Assembly (NCBI RefSeq): GCF_001679005.1
Contig: NZ_LXTW01000032.1
Location: 248,001-312,000, forward strand
Reading direction: 5' to 3'
Length of the DNA stretch: 64,000 bases
From: Moraxella nonliquefaciens
Lineage (GTDB): Bacteria > Pseudomonadota > Gammaproteobacteria > Pseudomonadales > Moraxellaceae
In this document: positions 1 to 7,112 of the stretch, piece by piece
How the letters are laid out: each line of letters opens with the position of its first letter
Numbering within the stretch: position 1 is the stretch's first letter
Notes under the pieces: model-generated
What the model was told of the DNA's origin: nothing
The model's database searches: none
Seen by the model: only the letters and a program-made list of their open reading frames with translations
Position numbers and translations under genes: made by a program

Positions 1-1034
1 GCGATAGCCTTGTGGTAGGTTATGCCAAAAAATCCAAAGCCTATCTTTGGGCATTTTATGCCTTGTCTGTTGTATCAGGCATGATAACCACAGCGGCGGT
101 AGCTTTGCTCTGTGCGACTATTTTAGGCTTTATGCTTCCTGTGGAACTAAATCCACTCATTTTATCTGTCATGGTCATGACAGTTTCATGGGGGCTACTC
201 GTTGCAGGACATTATAAGGTTCTAGATAACATCTCAAAATGGATTATCTTAACATTGACTGTTGCTACCATTGCAGCGGTGATTATTGCAGGTATCTCAC
301 CAAAACAAATCGCCCCTGATTTTGTGCCAATGTCGCCTTGGAATCTGGCATCTTTGGGTTTTATTATTGCTCTGATGGGTTGGATGCCAGCACCGCTTGA
401 ATTTTCGGTCATCACCTCTGTATGGACATCCAAAAAGATTCGTACCGACCATCCCACGCCACGTCAAGGCATGATTGATTTTAACGTTGGTTATTTGACA
501 TCAGCGATTTTGGCGTTATTTTTCTTAACGCTTGGGGTTTTTGTGCAATATGGAACAGGCGAAGAAATTGCTACCAAAGGTGGTGCTTACATCAACCAAC
601 TTGTACAAATGTATACAGATACCATTGGCAGTTGGTCAAAAATACTTGTGGCATTCATCGCTTTTTTGTGCATGTTTGGTACAGTGATAACCAGTGCCGA
701 TGGCTATGGACGCACCAATGCTGAAAGTCTGTCACTCATCAAAACAGGTACAACCGAATTGACCGAAAAATATGTCATGCTTTGGACGAGTATTATGGTC
801 ATGGGTGGATTTGTTTTGATTAATGTGTTTGCAGGTCAGATGGCAAGTTTGCTTAAATTTGCCATGATAAGCTCTTTTGTATCTGCTCCGATTTTTGCAT
901 ATCTTAACTATTCTTTGGCAAAAACTGAACATCTACTCACTGCTAAAATGAACATCTATGCCCTACTTGGTATCGCCTTTTTAGCAGGATTTGCTGGGCT
1001 GTTTTTATTGGGGTTTTTTGGGATAATCGGATAA
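1..1034 (+). CDS. Nramp-family-like metal transporter, 5' end outside the window
   Basis: Polytopic inner-membrane protein of the Nramp (natural resistance-associated macrophage protein) fold, a proton-coupled divalent metal importer family. The reading frame is open to base 1, and residues before the first in-window start codon (GTG at 12) still match the paralogue at 22.7 kb (S-L-[IV]-[AV]-G-Y-A-K-K-S-K), so the true start lies upstream. About nine hydrophobic segments are visible. Transmembrane segment 6 carries G-W-M-P-A-P-L-E instead of the classical M-P-H motif, so this is a divergent subgroup and the metal should not be assumed to be manganese. A clear terminator follows. The family call is fairly sure; the substrate is unknown. 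Confidence 0.8.
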   Translation, partial: DSLVVGYAKKSKAYLWAFYALSVVSGMITTAAVALLCATILGFMLPVELNPLILSVMVMTVSWGLLVAGHYKVLDNISKWIILTLTVATIAAVIIAGISPKQIAPDFVPMSPWNLASLGFIIALMGWMPAPLEFSVITSVWTSKKIRTDHPTPRQGMIDFNVGYLTSAILALFFLTLGVFVQYGTGEEIATKGGAYINQLVQMYTDTIGSWSKILVAFIAFLCMFGTVITSADGYGRTNAESLSLIKTGTTELTEKYVMLWTSIMVMGGFVLINVFAGQMASLLKFAMISSFVSAPIFAYLNYSLAKTEHLLTAKMNIYALLGIAFLAGFAGLFLLGFFGIIG

Positions 1035-1043
1035 TGTGTTGCC

Positions 1044-1068
1044 AAGGGCGAAACCAATCGCCCTTTTT
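1044..1068 (+). terminator. Intrinsic terminator of the first Nramp-like gene
   Basis: Perfect 8-bp stem AAGGGCGA / TCGCCCTT around a 6-base loop, followed by further T residues. It lies 10 bases after the stop codon. Confidence 0.8.
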
Positions 1069-1096
1069 ATTAGTGCTTAAAATACATCACCCTACT

Positions 1097-2689
1097 CTAT
1101 TGCGTACCAAATTCCTTACGCTTATTGGTAAAAAATCTGTCAAGCCGATCCATGGCCTCTTCTAGGTCTATCAGGTTTGGCAAAAACACCACTCTAAAAT
1201 GGTCGGGCTTATCCCAATTAAAACCTGTACCTTGCACCATCAGTACCTTTTCTTTAATAAGCAAATCCATCATAAAATCCATGTCATCATCAATGGGATA
1301 AATGCCCCTATCAATTTTGGCAAAGCAATAAAACGCCCCTTTTGGTTTGATGCAGCTGATGCCTTTGATGGCATTGAGACGAGACACGGCCATTTCACGT
1401 TGTTTATACAGTCGTCCTGTGGGGGCAGTTAAGGTTTGCATGGACTGATAACCGCCCATCGCCGTCTGTATGGCGTATTGAGCAGGTACGTTGGCACACA
1501 GTCGCATGCTGGCAAGCATGGTTAAGCCTTCAATAAAATCGCTTGCATGGTCTTTTTTACCAGACAACATGACCCAACCTGAACGATAGCCTGCGATGCG
1601 ATGTGATTTTGATAAGCCGTTAAAGGTCAAAATAAGTGTCTTGTCGGTTATGGTGCACATGGGTACATGCACCGCATCATCGTATAAAATACGGTCATAA
1701 ATCTCATCTGCCATGATGACCAGACCATGTTTGACCGCTAAATTAGCAATTTGTTGCAAGATTTGCTTGCTATATAATGCCCCCGTGGGGTTATTGGGGT
1801 TGATGATGACAATGGCTTTGGTTTTGTCGGTAATCTTTTTTTCAATATCCATCAAATCAGGGTGCCAATCATCCTCTTCTGTGCAGCGATAATGTGCCGC
1901 CCTACCCCCTGCAAGGTTGGTGGCTGCTGTCCAAAGTGGATAATCAGGCATGGGAATTAAGACCTCATCACCGTCATCAAGCAAGGCTTGCAAAGTCATG
2001 ACGATAAGCTCTGAGACGCCATTACCGACATAGACATCATTGACATCGGTCGCCGATAACAATCCTTTGGCTTGATAGTATTGCAAAATCGCTTTACGAG
2101 CATAAAAGATTCCTTTTGAATCTGAATAGCCAGAGGCATTTTGTAAATTCATTGCCACATCTTGAACAATTTCATCAGGAGGCAGCAGCCCAAAAGGTTC
2201 AGGGTTGCCAATGTTTAACTTGATGATACGTTGACCCTCAGCCTCCATGCGGTTGGCAGTTTGTAGAAGTTTACCACGAATGTCATAGCAGACATTGGCA
2301 AGTTTGGCGGATTTTTTTAGGGGTTTCATGGTTGTCACCTGATTAGATAAGTGGTATGAATTTATAATATTATCTTGAAAATCAATACCTTGAAGTTCTT
2401 TTATCGTGTTTTTGTTTGCTGATTGGTTTGTCAAATCAAGCGGACGCTCATATCTGCCTGTTAATAAATAACTTTCGGTTGTACCTAACACCCGAGCAAC
2501 CGTGGGCAATTTACTGCTGGTAATGCCGTTCTTACCACACTCCCAGTTAGCAATCGCTCCACGGCTGACAGATGCACCATGTGCATTTAATTCATCGGCC
2601 AGGGCTTGGGCGGACAATCCCAGGGATTTACGAAGCTGTTTTAGGCGTTCACCCTGTGTGGTGGGTATTGGGCAGACATTTTTCGTCAT
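1097..2689 (-). CDS. HTH-aminotransferase fusion: XRE-type DNA-binding domain plus alanine aminotransferase
   Basis: 530 residues from ATG at 2689. Residues of about 12-80 form a Cro/C1 (XRE) helix-turn-helix (G-E-R-L-K-Q-L-R-K, then S-R-G-A-I-A-N-W-E). A linker of about 40 residues follows, then from about residue 121 a complete AlaA/AlaT-like PLP aminotransferase (MKPLKKSAKLANVCYDIRG, close to the usual AlaA N-terminus). The PLP lysine is in N-G-L-S-K-S-H-R. The enzyme part should interconvert pyruvate plus glutamate and alanine plus 2-oxoglutarate. A TTG start at 2716 would extend the frame but lies before the predicted transcription start. An internal ATG at 2329 has a strong AGGTGA site 5 bases upstream, so free aminotransferase (about 410 residues) may also be made. 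Regulation of its own promoter is inferred from the TTGCAA half-sites upstream. Confidence 0.88.
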   Translation of the reverse strand: MTKNVCPIPTTQGERLKQLRKSLGLSAQALADELNAHGASVSRGAIANWECGKNGITSSKLPTVARVLGTTESYLLTGRYERPLDLTNQSANKNTIKELQGIDFQDNIINSYHLSNQVTTMKPLKKSAKLANVCYDIRGKLLQTANRMEAEGQRIIKLNIGNPEPFGLLPPDEIVQDVAMNLQNASGYSDSKGIFYARKAILQYYQAKGLLSATDVNDVYVGNGVSELIVMTLQALLDDGDEVLIPMPDYPLWTAATNLAGGRAAHYRCTEEDDWHPDLMDIEKKITDKTKAIVIINPNNPTGALYSKQILQQIANLAVKHGLVIMADEIYDRILYDDAVHVPMCTITDKTLILTFNGLSKSHRIAGYRSGWVMLSGKKDHASDFIEGLTMLASMRLCANVPAQYAIQTAMGGYQSMQTLTAPTGRLYKQREMAVSRLNAIKGISCIKPKGAFYCFAKIDRGIYPIDDDMDFMMDLLIKEKVLMVQGTGFNWDKPDHFRVVFLPNLIDLEEAMDRLDRFFTNKRKEFGTQ

Positions 2690-2697
2690 GGTGATTG

Positions 2698-2758
2698 TTG
2701 CAAGTAAAAGTTGCAATAATCATACGCTTATTTAGGACATTTTGCAAGTGTTTTACAA
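2698..2758. promoter_or_regulatory. Two pairs of TTGCAA-like half-sites, candidate operators
   Basis: TTGCAA at 2698-2703 and 2711-2716 (7 bases between), and TTGCAA at 2742-2747 with TTACAA at 2753-2758 (5 bases between). TTGCAA is its own reverse complement, so each pair is both a direct and an inverted repeat. One pair covers the transcription start and early leader, the other the -35 element. This is where a repressor would sit. That the fused HTH domain binds here is inference. Confidence 0.45.
2719..2747 (-). promoter_or_regulatory. Predicted sigma70 promoter of the HTH-aminotransferase gene
   Basis: On the minus strand, a -35 element TTGCAA (2742-2747) and a -10 element TATGAT (2719-2724) are separated by 17 bases. 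Transcription would start near 2712, which makes ATG 2689 the sensible start and excludes TTG 2716. Confidence 0.6.
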
Positions 2759-2877
2759 GTTGGAAAAATGTATAACTCTGTCCTTGTTGTCTATTTTTAT
2801 GCTTGTGCCATGGTGTTAAATGTATGTGTTATTTTATCCACACCAACAAGTGTCAAAAACCGTTACAAAAAGCCAAT

Positions 2878-2905
2878 TTGTCCCTTTGCCAAATCATGCT
2901 ATACT
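2878..2905 (+). promoter_or_regulatory. Predicted promoter of msrB
   Basis: -35 TTGTCC (2878-2883) and -10 TATACT (2900-2905) with a 16-base spacer, about 50 bases before the msrB start. Confidence 0.5.
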
Positions 2906-2953
2906 TATCTTACTCATTCTTATTTAACCAAATTTTTTTAATCAGGAATAATC

Positions 2954-3376
2954 ATGCTATCTGACAACACTTTAAGTCCCGATGAAATCGCTCAACTGAC
3001 CGAACAAGATTGGCAAAATCGTCTAAGTGATGATGAGTATCACATTCTACGCCAAAAAGGCACTGAGCGAGCATTTACAGGATTTTACACCGACGTGTTT
3101 GATAAAGGTGTCTATCGCTGTAAGGGTTGTAACGCCAAATTATTTGACAGTGATAACAAATACCATTCAGGTTGTGGCTGGCCAAGTTTTGATAAAACAA
3201 TCAATGACACCGCCTTAACCGAAACGCTTGATTTGTCGCGTGGCATGAGACGCATTGAGGTCACTTGTACCAACTGTGGCGGACATTTGGGGCATGTTTT
3301 TCCAGATGGACCAAAGCAGACCACGGGCATGAGATATTGCATCAATTCAGCATCCATTCATCTTGAAAACCAATAG
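2954..3376 (+). CDS. msrB: Peptide-methionine (R)-S-oxide reductase MsrB
   Basis: 140 residues, a normal length for a free-standing MsrB. It reduces methionine-R-sulfoxide in oxidised proteins, using thioredoxin, in the cytoplasm. Two zinc-binding Cys pairs are visible (C-K-G-C near residue 56 and C-T-N-C near 105), as are the fold signature G-C-G-W-P-S-F and the catalytic cysteine in R-Y-C-I-N-S-A-S near the C-terminus. The start ATG is preceded by AGGAATAATC. The gene is divergent from the HTH-aminotransferase and has its own predicted promoter. No fused MsrA domain. Confidence 0.96.
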   Translation: MLSDNTLSPDEIAQLTEQDWQNRLSDDEYHILRQKGTERAFTGFYTDVFDKGVYRCKGCNAKLFDSDNKYHSGCGWPSFDKTINDTALTETLDLSRGMRRIEVTCTNCGGHLGHVFPDGPKQTTGMRYCINSASIHLENQ

Positions 3377-3497
3377 GTGGCTTAGGATGGTATAAAAAAT
3401 TATGAATTTAGTAGCACAAATAATGGCAATATTGTGAATAAAGTTTATTAAAAATCAAATGTTTATTAAAAAATTTAAACTTTTTTTAAAAAACCAT

Positions 3498-3525
3498 TTG
3501 ACACCTGCCAAAAAATCTATATAAT
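3498..3525 (+). promoter_or_regulatory. Strong sigma70 promoter of the tRNA operon
   Basis: Consensus -35 TTGACA (3498-3503) and consensus -10 TATAAT (3520-3525), spacer 16. This is the strongest promoter-like match I found in the window, as expected for stable RNA. A leader of about 90 bases separates it from tRNA-Val. Confidence 0.85.
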
Positions 3526-3624
3526 ACGCACCACAACAAGCGACATCATTAACTAAGTTAACTAAGCTAAAATTAAGCTAAATTGGTTAGTTGGTCAGGT
3601 TAAATTAGTTAAGTAAGCTCGTTT

Positions 3625-3700
3625 GGGCGGTTAGCTCAGTTGGTAGAGCGTCTGCCTTACAAGCAGAGGGTCAGCGGTTCGAATCCGTTACCGCCCACCA
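3625..3700 (+). tRNA. tRNA-Val (anticodon UAC)
   Basis: 76 bases including an encoded CCA. The acceptor stem pairs GGGCGGT with ACCGCCC, the T-loop is GTTCGAATC, and the anticodon loop CTTACAA gives UAC. First gene of a two-tRNA transcription unit. Confidence 0.97.
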
Positions 3701-3741
3701 GTCAAGTTTTGTACTTTTACTAATAAAAGTAAGCGACCTTA

Positions 3742-3818
3742 GCAGCGGTAGTTCAGTTGGTTAGAATATCGGCCTGTCACGCCGAGGGTCGCGGGTTCGA
3801 GTCCCGTCCGCTGCGCCA
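3742..3818 (+). tRNA. tRNA-Asp (anticodon GUC)
   Basis: 77 bases with an encoded CCA. The acceptor stem pairs GCAGCGG with CCGCTGC, discriminator G, T-loop GGTTCGAGTCC, and anticodon loop CTGTCAC (GUC). It lies 41 bases after tRNA-Val and shares its promoter and terminator. Confidence 0.97.
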
Positions 3819-3843
3819 TTTTTAACTGGTTTTTCCAGTCTAT

Positions 3844-3875
3844 CCCCTAAGTCTCCCCTGACTTAGGGGGTTTTT
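3844..3875 (+). terminator. Intrinsic terminator of the tRNA operon
   Basis: Perfect 10-bp stem CCCCTAAGTC / GACTTAGGGG with a 6-base loop, then GTTTTT. It begins 25 bases after tRNA-Asp. Confidence 0.9.
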
Positions 3876-4026
3876 AAATGCCATCATCTGATATATTTTT
3901 AATGCACTTTACTTATTTTTATAAAATTCATCTTTTTATAAAATTCATCATAAATGTCTTACTCTTTTATCAAAAATAGCATAAAATACCTCGATATTTG
4001 CCCACTTTATTTTGTGCTACTCTATC

Positions 4027-5124
4027 ATGCGACACTATACCCTTGACCCTTTTTTTCGCCGAATGCTAATCATACTGTTTTGGGTGATTTTTTTGTACGC
4101 CTTGTATCTGATGCGGACGGTGCTCTTGCCTTTTTTGGCAGCATTTATTTTGGCATACATGCTAAATCCTTTGGTGACAGGATTGGCTCGCTACATGAAT
4201 CGCATGCTTGCCATCGTGGTCGTGTACTTTGCCAGCATTTTATTGACAGGTGCATTGATTGTGTGGTTTATGCCTGTATTATGGGAACAAATTACCTTGG
4301 TATGGGAATCGTTGCCTTTGCTTGTAGAGTGGTATAATACCACAGCAAGAGCATGGATAAGTCAACGCATAGATGGTCAGCTTATTCCGCTAGAAGCGGA
4401 TGTTATCTCTAATGCACTCATGGAATATGCCCAAAAAAATTATCAAGTAGCAGATGCTCAGCTGCTCATCAAACAGGTGTTAAGTTCGGGCATGGTGGTG
4501 GCAAATAATATTGGCATGGCGGTGATGGTGCCAATATTAACCTTTTATTTTTTAATCGGTTGGCAAAAACGCCTAGATATGTGGTTACATAGCATACCTA
4601 AACCTTATCAAAAAAAAGCCTTAGAACTTGCCAAAGACTGTGATGACACGCTGATGAATTTTATCAAAGGTCAGCTTAGTGTTATGTTGCTACTTGGGTC
4701 TATTTATGCCATACAACTACAAATGATTGGGTTAAACTTTGGATTACTCATTGGTATTGGGGCAGGCGTGGCAAGTTTTGTGCCGTACTTGGGTTTTGCG
4801 TTAGGGATTATTGTAGCGATTGTGGTGGGACTGTTCCAATTTGGCTTTGACGCTATTTATATCGGTCTTATCATCGGGGCATTTATGATTGGTCAGGCGA
4901 TGGAAGGTTATGTATTACAACCTCTACTACTTGGTGATAAAATCGGACTGTCACCACTTTGGGTGATTTTTTCAGTATTGGCAGGAGCGTCTTTATTCGG
5001 TTTTGTGGGCATGCTTATCGCCCTGCCTGTCTCAGCAATTTTAAATGTTCTATTTCATCATACATACAGTGCCTATTTGGACAGCGATTGGCATAAGGGA
5101 CAAAAACAATTGACGTTGTGGTAA
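4027..5124 (+). CDS. AI-2E/PerM family membrane transporter
   Basis: 365 residues from ATG 4027; a TTG five codons upstream is a less likely start. It has the usual PerM/YdiK/TqsA layout: two to three N-terminal membrane helices (L-L-P-F-L-A-A-F-I-L-A-Y-M-L-N-P), a soluble stretch of about 80 residues, then four or five more helices. The conserved P-Y-L-G motif (about residue 250) and the P-L-L-L-G-D-K-I-G-L-S-P-L-W-V segment fit the AI-2E transporter family. Family members export autoinducer-2 or act as Na+/H+ antiporters; the substrate here is unknown. It precedes hda on the same strand, an order also seen in other Moraxellaceae as far as I recall. Confidence 0.85.
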   Translation: MRHYTLDPFFRRMLIILFWVIFLYALYLMRTVLLPFLAAFILAYMLNPLVTGLARYMNRMLAIVVVYFASILLTGALIVWFMPVLWEQITLVWESLPLLVEWYNTTARAWISQRIDGQLIPLEADVISNALMEYAQKNYQVADAQLLIKQVLSSGMVVANNIGMAVMVPILTFYFLIGWQKRLDMWLHSIPKPYQKKALELAKDCDDTLMNFIKGQLSVMLLLGSIYAIQLQMIGLNFGLLIGIGAGVASFVPYLGFALGIIVAIVVGLFQFGFDAIYIGLIIGAFMIGQAMEGYVLQPLLLGDKIGLSPLWVIFSVLAGASLFGFVGMLIALPVSAILNVLFHHTYSAYLDSDWHKGQKQLTLW

Positions 5125-5316
5125 ATTGTATCTTGCATTAATCATATGATGACAATGACAATGACGATGATGACAAAGGCATTATTTTTTACGCATTAAG
5201 GTAATACAACTTGCAAAATCATCAAAAATTTGGTATATATAGCACATTTTAAATCAGTTGAACACAACCAAGATACAACTGAGTATTGATAGCAGACTTT
5301 TGGATACTAAGCTTAC

Positions 5317-6102
5317 ATGACCGACCTTTTTCAGTCCGCCCTAGACCTTGATGTGCAAGAAGAATCTCAACTTTCGGATTTTAGGTCCATGGGTTATCAA
5401 GCCGTTGTCATCGCAGCCCAAAAACTCTGTCAAGGCGAATTATCAGAAATCTTTATTTATGGAAAAAAAGGTTCTGGTAAGTCCCATCTTGCTCTTGCCA
5501 TTTACAATGAATATACCACAACAGGCAAAACTGCCATCAGCTTATCACTTGACAAAATGATAGAAAGTGAGGGTGATGATGCCTTAGCATTACAAGGCTT
5601 GCAACTGTTTGATCTTGTCATACTAGACGATGTTAATGCAGTAGCACGCAGTCATGAATGGCAAGAGGGACTGTTTCATCTAATCAACGAGGTCAGACGT
5701 GAACAAAAGCAATTGGTATTCTTAGCCAACAACCCTGCCCGTGAGTTAGACATTCCTCTGCTTGACTTACTCACACGACTGTCACTCGCTCCTGCTTTTA
5801 AACTGCCTGACGGTGATAACCCTGCTGACCGTGAGGCAATGTTAAAATCCATCCTAAGACGCAAAAACTGGCGACTGCCTCCTGTTATTTTTGATCATCT
5901 GGTCAGTGATGGCCCTTATAATGCCACGGACATGATGAGCGTATTAGACAGCATTTCACCCTTGTTCACGGGACTGACACGCACCTCTGTTAGCAAAAAA
6001 ACCTTAGAAGATGCCAAAAAAATAATCAACAAACAAACTCTGCTTTTAGAGCTGGGTGGTTACATTGATGATATTGATAACTTGGATTTAACACAAATTT
6101 AA
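5317..6102 (+). CDS. hda: DnaA regulatory inactivator Hda-like AAA+ ATPase
   Basis: 261 residues, slightly longer than E. coli Hda. DnaA-like AAA+ domain with Walker A G-K-K-G-S-G-K-S (about residues 47-54) and Walker B L-V-I-L-D-D-V-N (about 105). It lacks the DnaA DNA-binding domain IV. In E. coli, Hda binds the DNA clamp and stimulates ATP hydrolysis by DnaA after initiation. The N-terminal segment M-T-D-L-F-Q-S-A-L-D-L-D lacks an obvious Q-L-x-L-P-L clamp motif, so clamp binding is not confirmed from sequence. The neighbour downstream is a DUF2057 protein, probably with its own ribosome site. Confidence 0.82.
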   Translation: MTDLFQSALDLDVQEESQLSDFRSMGYQAVVIAAQKLCQGELSEIFIYGKKGSGKSHLALAIYNEYTTTGKTAISLSLDKMIESEGDDALALQGLQLFDLVILDDVNAVARSHEWQEGLFHLINEVRREQKQLVFLANNPARELDIPLLDLLTRLSLAPAFKLPDGDNPADREAMLKSILRRKNWRLPPVIFDHLVSDGPYNATDMMSVLDSISPLFTGLTRTSVSKKTLEDAKKIINKQTLLLELGGYIDDIDNLDLTQI

Positions 6103-6156
6103 TAAATTGACATCCATCACTTTTTGGCTTCATCTCACACCCCAATAGGAAATACC

Positions 6157-6786
6157 ATGAAAAAACTAAGCCTAATGCTCATCATCGCTCTTTTTACCCC
6201 TGCTTTTGCCAATATACACCTAACTGTTGATGAGCATATCAAAGTTACCGCCATTAATGGACAAGAGATTAAACATGGAGCCTTGCAACCACTAAAACGT
6301 GAGTTCATCCTTGATGCTGGTCGCCATGTCATCACCGCCCATTACGATCGCTTATTTGATTTGACCCGTGGCGAGCATGACTATCTAAAATCAGCTAACC
6401 TAACCATCACCGCTGACCTAGAAGATAATCAAACTTATCAACTGGTCATGCCCAATCAGCCCAACAACTATCGAGCTGCCAAAGAATATGCCAAAAACCC
6501 TACTCTTGCCATCAGCCAAAATGGCAAATTATTGGCTTTTGAGCAGACATCGGAGGGTCACTCTGGCGTGTTATCTGCCCTAGGAGGCAGTATTGGTAGG
6601 CTCTTTGGTCGTCATGATGGCATCGCTGCCAACCAAAGAGTCATCATCTCCCAAAATCCATCATCCTCACAGCCTGCCACCAAAACCATGGTTACTCCCA
6701 AGGACAATCTGGATGGCTTTATGCAGTTATGGCTTGATGCCAGCCCAGAAGAGCGTGAAAAAATCCGTCAATGGATTGAAAGATGA
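6157..6786 (+). CDS. DUF2057 (YccT-like) secreted protein
   Basis: 209 residues from ATG 6157, chosen because AGGA lies 6 bases upstream and the protein then begins with a classic signal peptide (M-K-K-L-S-L-M-L-I-I-A-L-F-T-P-A-F-A). An upstream in-frame start at 6124 would hide the signal. The body resembles YccT/DUF2057 periplasmic proteins (early A-I-N-G-Q-E-I motif, beta-rich N-terminal half, K-E-Y-A-K-N-P). In E. coli the relative YccT/CsgI affects curli. The C-terminal residues of about 195-209 (P-E-E-R-E-K-I-R-Q-W-I-E-R) look like a short helix common to this family. Function here is unknown. Confidence 0.75.
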   Translation: MKKLSLMLIIALFTPAFANIHLTVDEHIKVTAINGQEIKHGALQPLKREFILDAGRHVITAHYDRLFDLTRGEHDYLKSANLTITADLEDNQTYQLVMPNQPNNYRAAKEYAKNPTLAISQNGKLLAFEQTSEGHSGVLSALGGSIGRLFGRHDGIAANQRVIISQNPSSSQPATKTMVTPKDNLDGFMQLWLDASPEEREKIRQWIER

Positions 6787-6804
6787 TTGATGTTTTTCAT
6801 ATCA

Positions 6805-6829
6805 AAAACCGTCTTTGGGCGGTTTTTTT
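6805..6829 (+). terminator. Intrinsic terminator after the DUF2057 gene
   Basis: Stem AAAACCG / CGGTTTT with an 8-base loop and a run of seven T residues, 20 bases after the stop codon. Confidence 0.8.
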
Positions 6830-7112
6830 ATTGATATAACAAATTAAAAACTCTATTTTGGGCATAAAATATCCTTAAAACCAAAATTTTAGAATGTGTT
6901 AGAGATGCGTCATTATCTCACCCATTGATAAACAAAATAACAAAATCACAGATTATCATAAAATACAAGCTAGTATTTTAAAAATTTTTAGGCTATATTG
7001 TGCTACCTTAAAAATGAATTACTACATCTAGTGGTTAATTTTTAAATGCGAAAACAGCTAAGTCATTGAGATTTGGTAATTTTTTATAATTTACAACAAA
7101 ACAGGTGATTTT
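6830..7112. other. AT-rich intergenic region before nrdA
   Basis: The gap from 6787 to 7112 holds the terminator above, two NrdR-box-like sequences (6988-7034) and a TATAAT at 7085-7090 with no good -35 at normal distance. No credible small gene was seen. Confidence 0.6.
6988..7034. promoter_or_regulatory. Probable tandem NrdR boxes upstream of nrdA
   Basis: Two 16-base sites, TTAGGCTATATTGTGC (6988-7003, 10 of 16 by my hand alignment to acaCwAtATaTwGtgt) and TTACTACATCTAGTGG (7019-7034, 11 of 16). Their centres are 31 bases apart, which is the usual spacing of paired NrdR boxes. NrdR represses ribonucleotide reductase genes. nrdR itself is not in this window. Confidence 0.55.

Noticed and set aside
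2834..2842. Perfect DnaA box TTATCCACA, with others inside gpsA and sohB.
   Set aside because: Single boxes are scattered by chance and no cluster or AT-rich origin unit is seen.
4012..4027. TTG start for the AI-2E family gene.
   Set aside because: ATG 4027 is the more usual start and the five extra residues add nothing recognisable.
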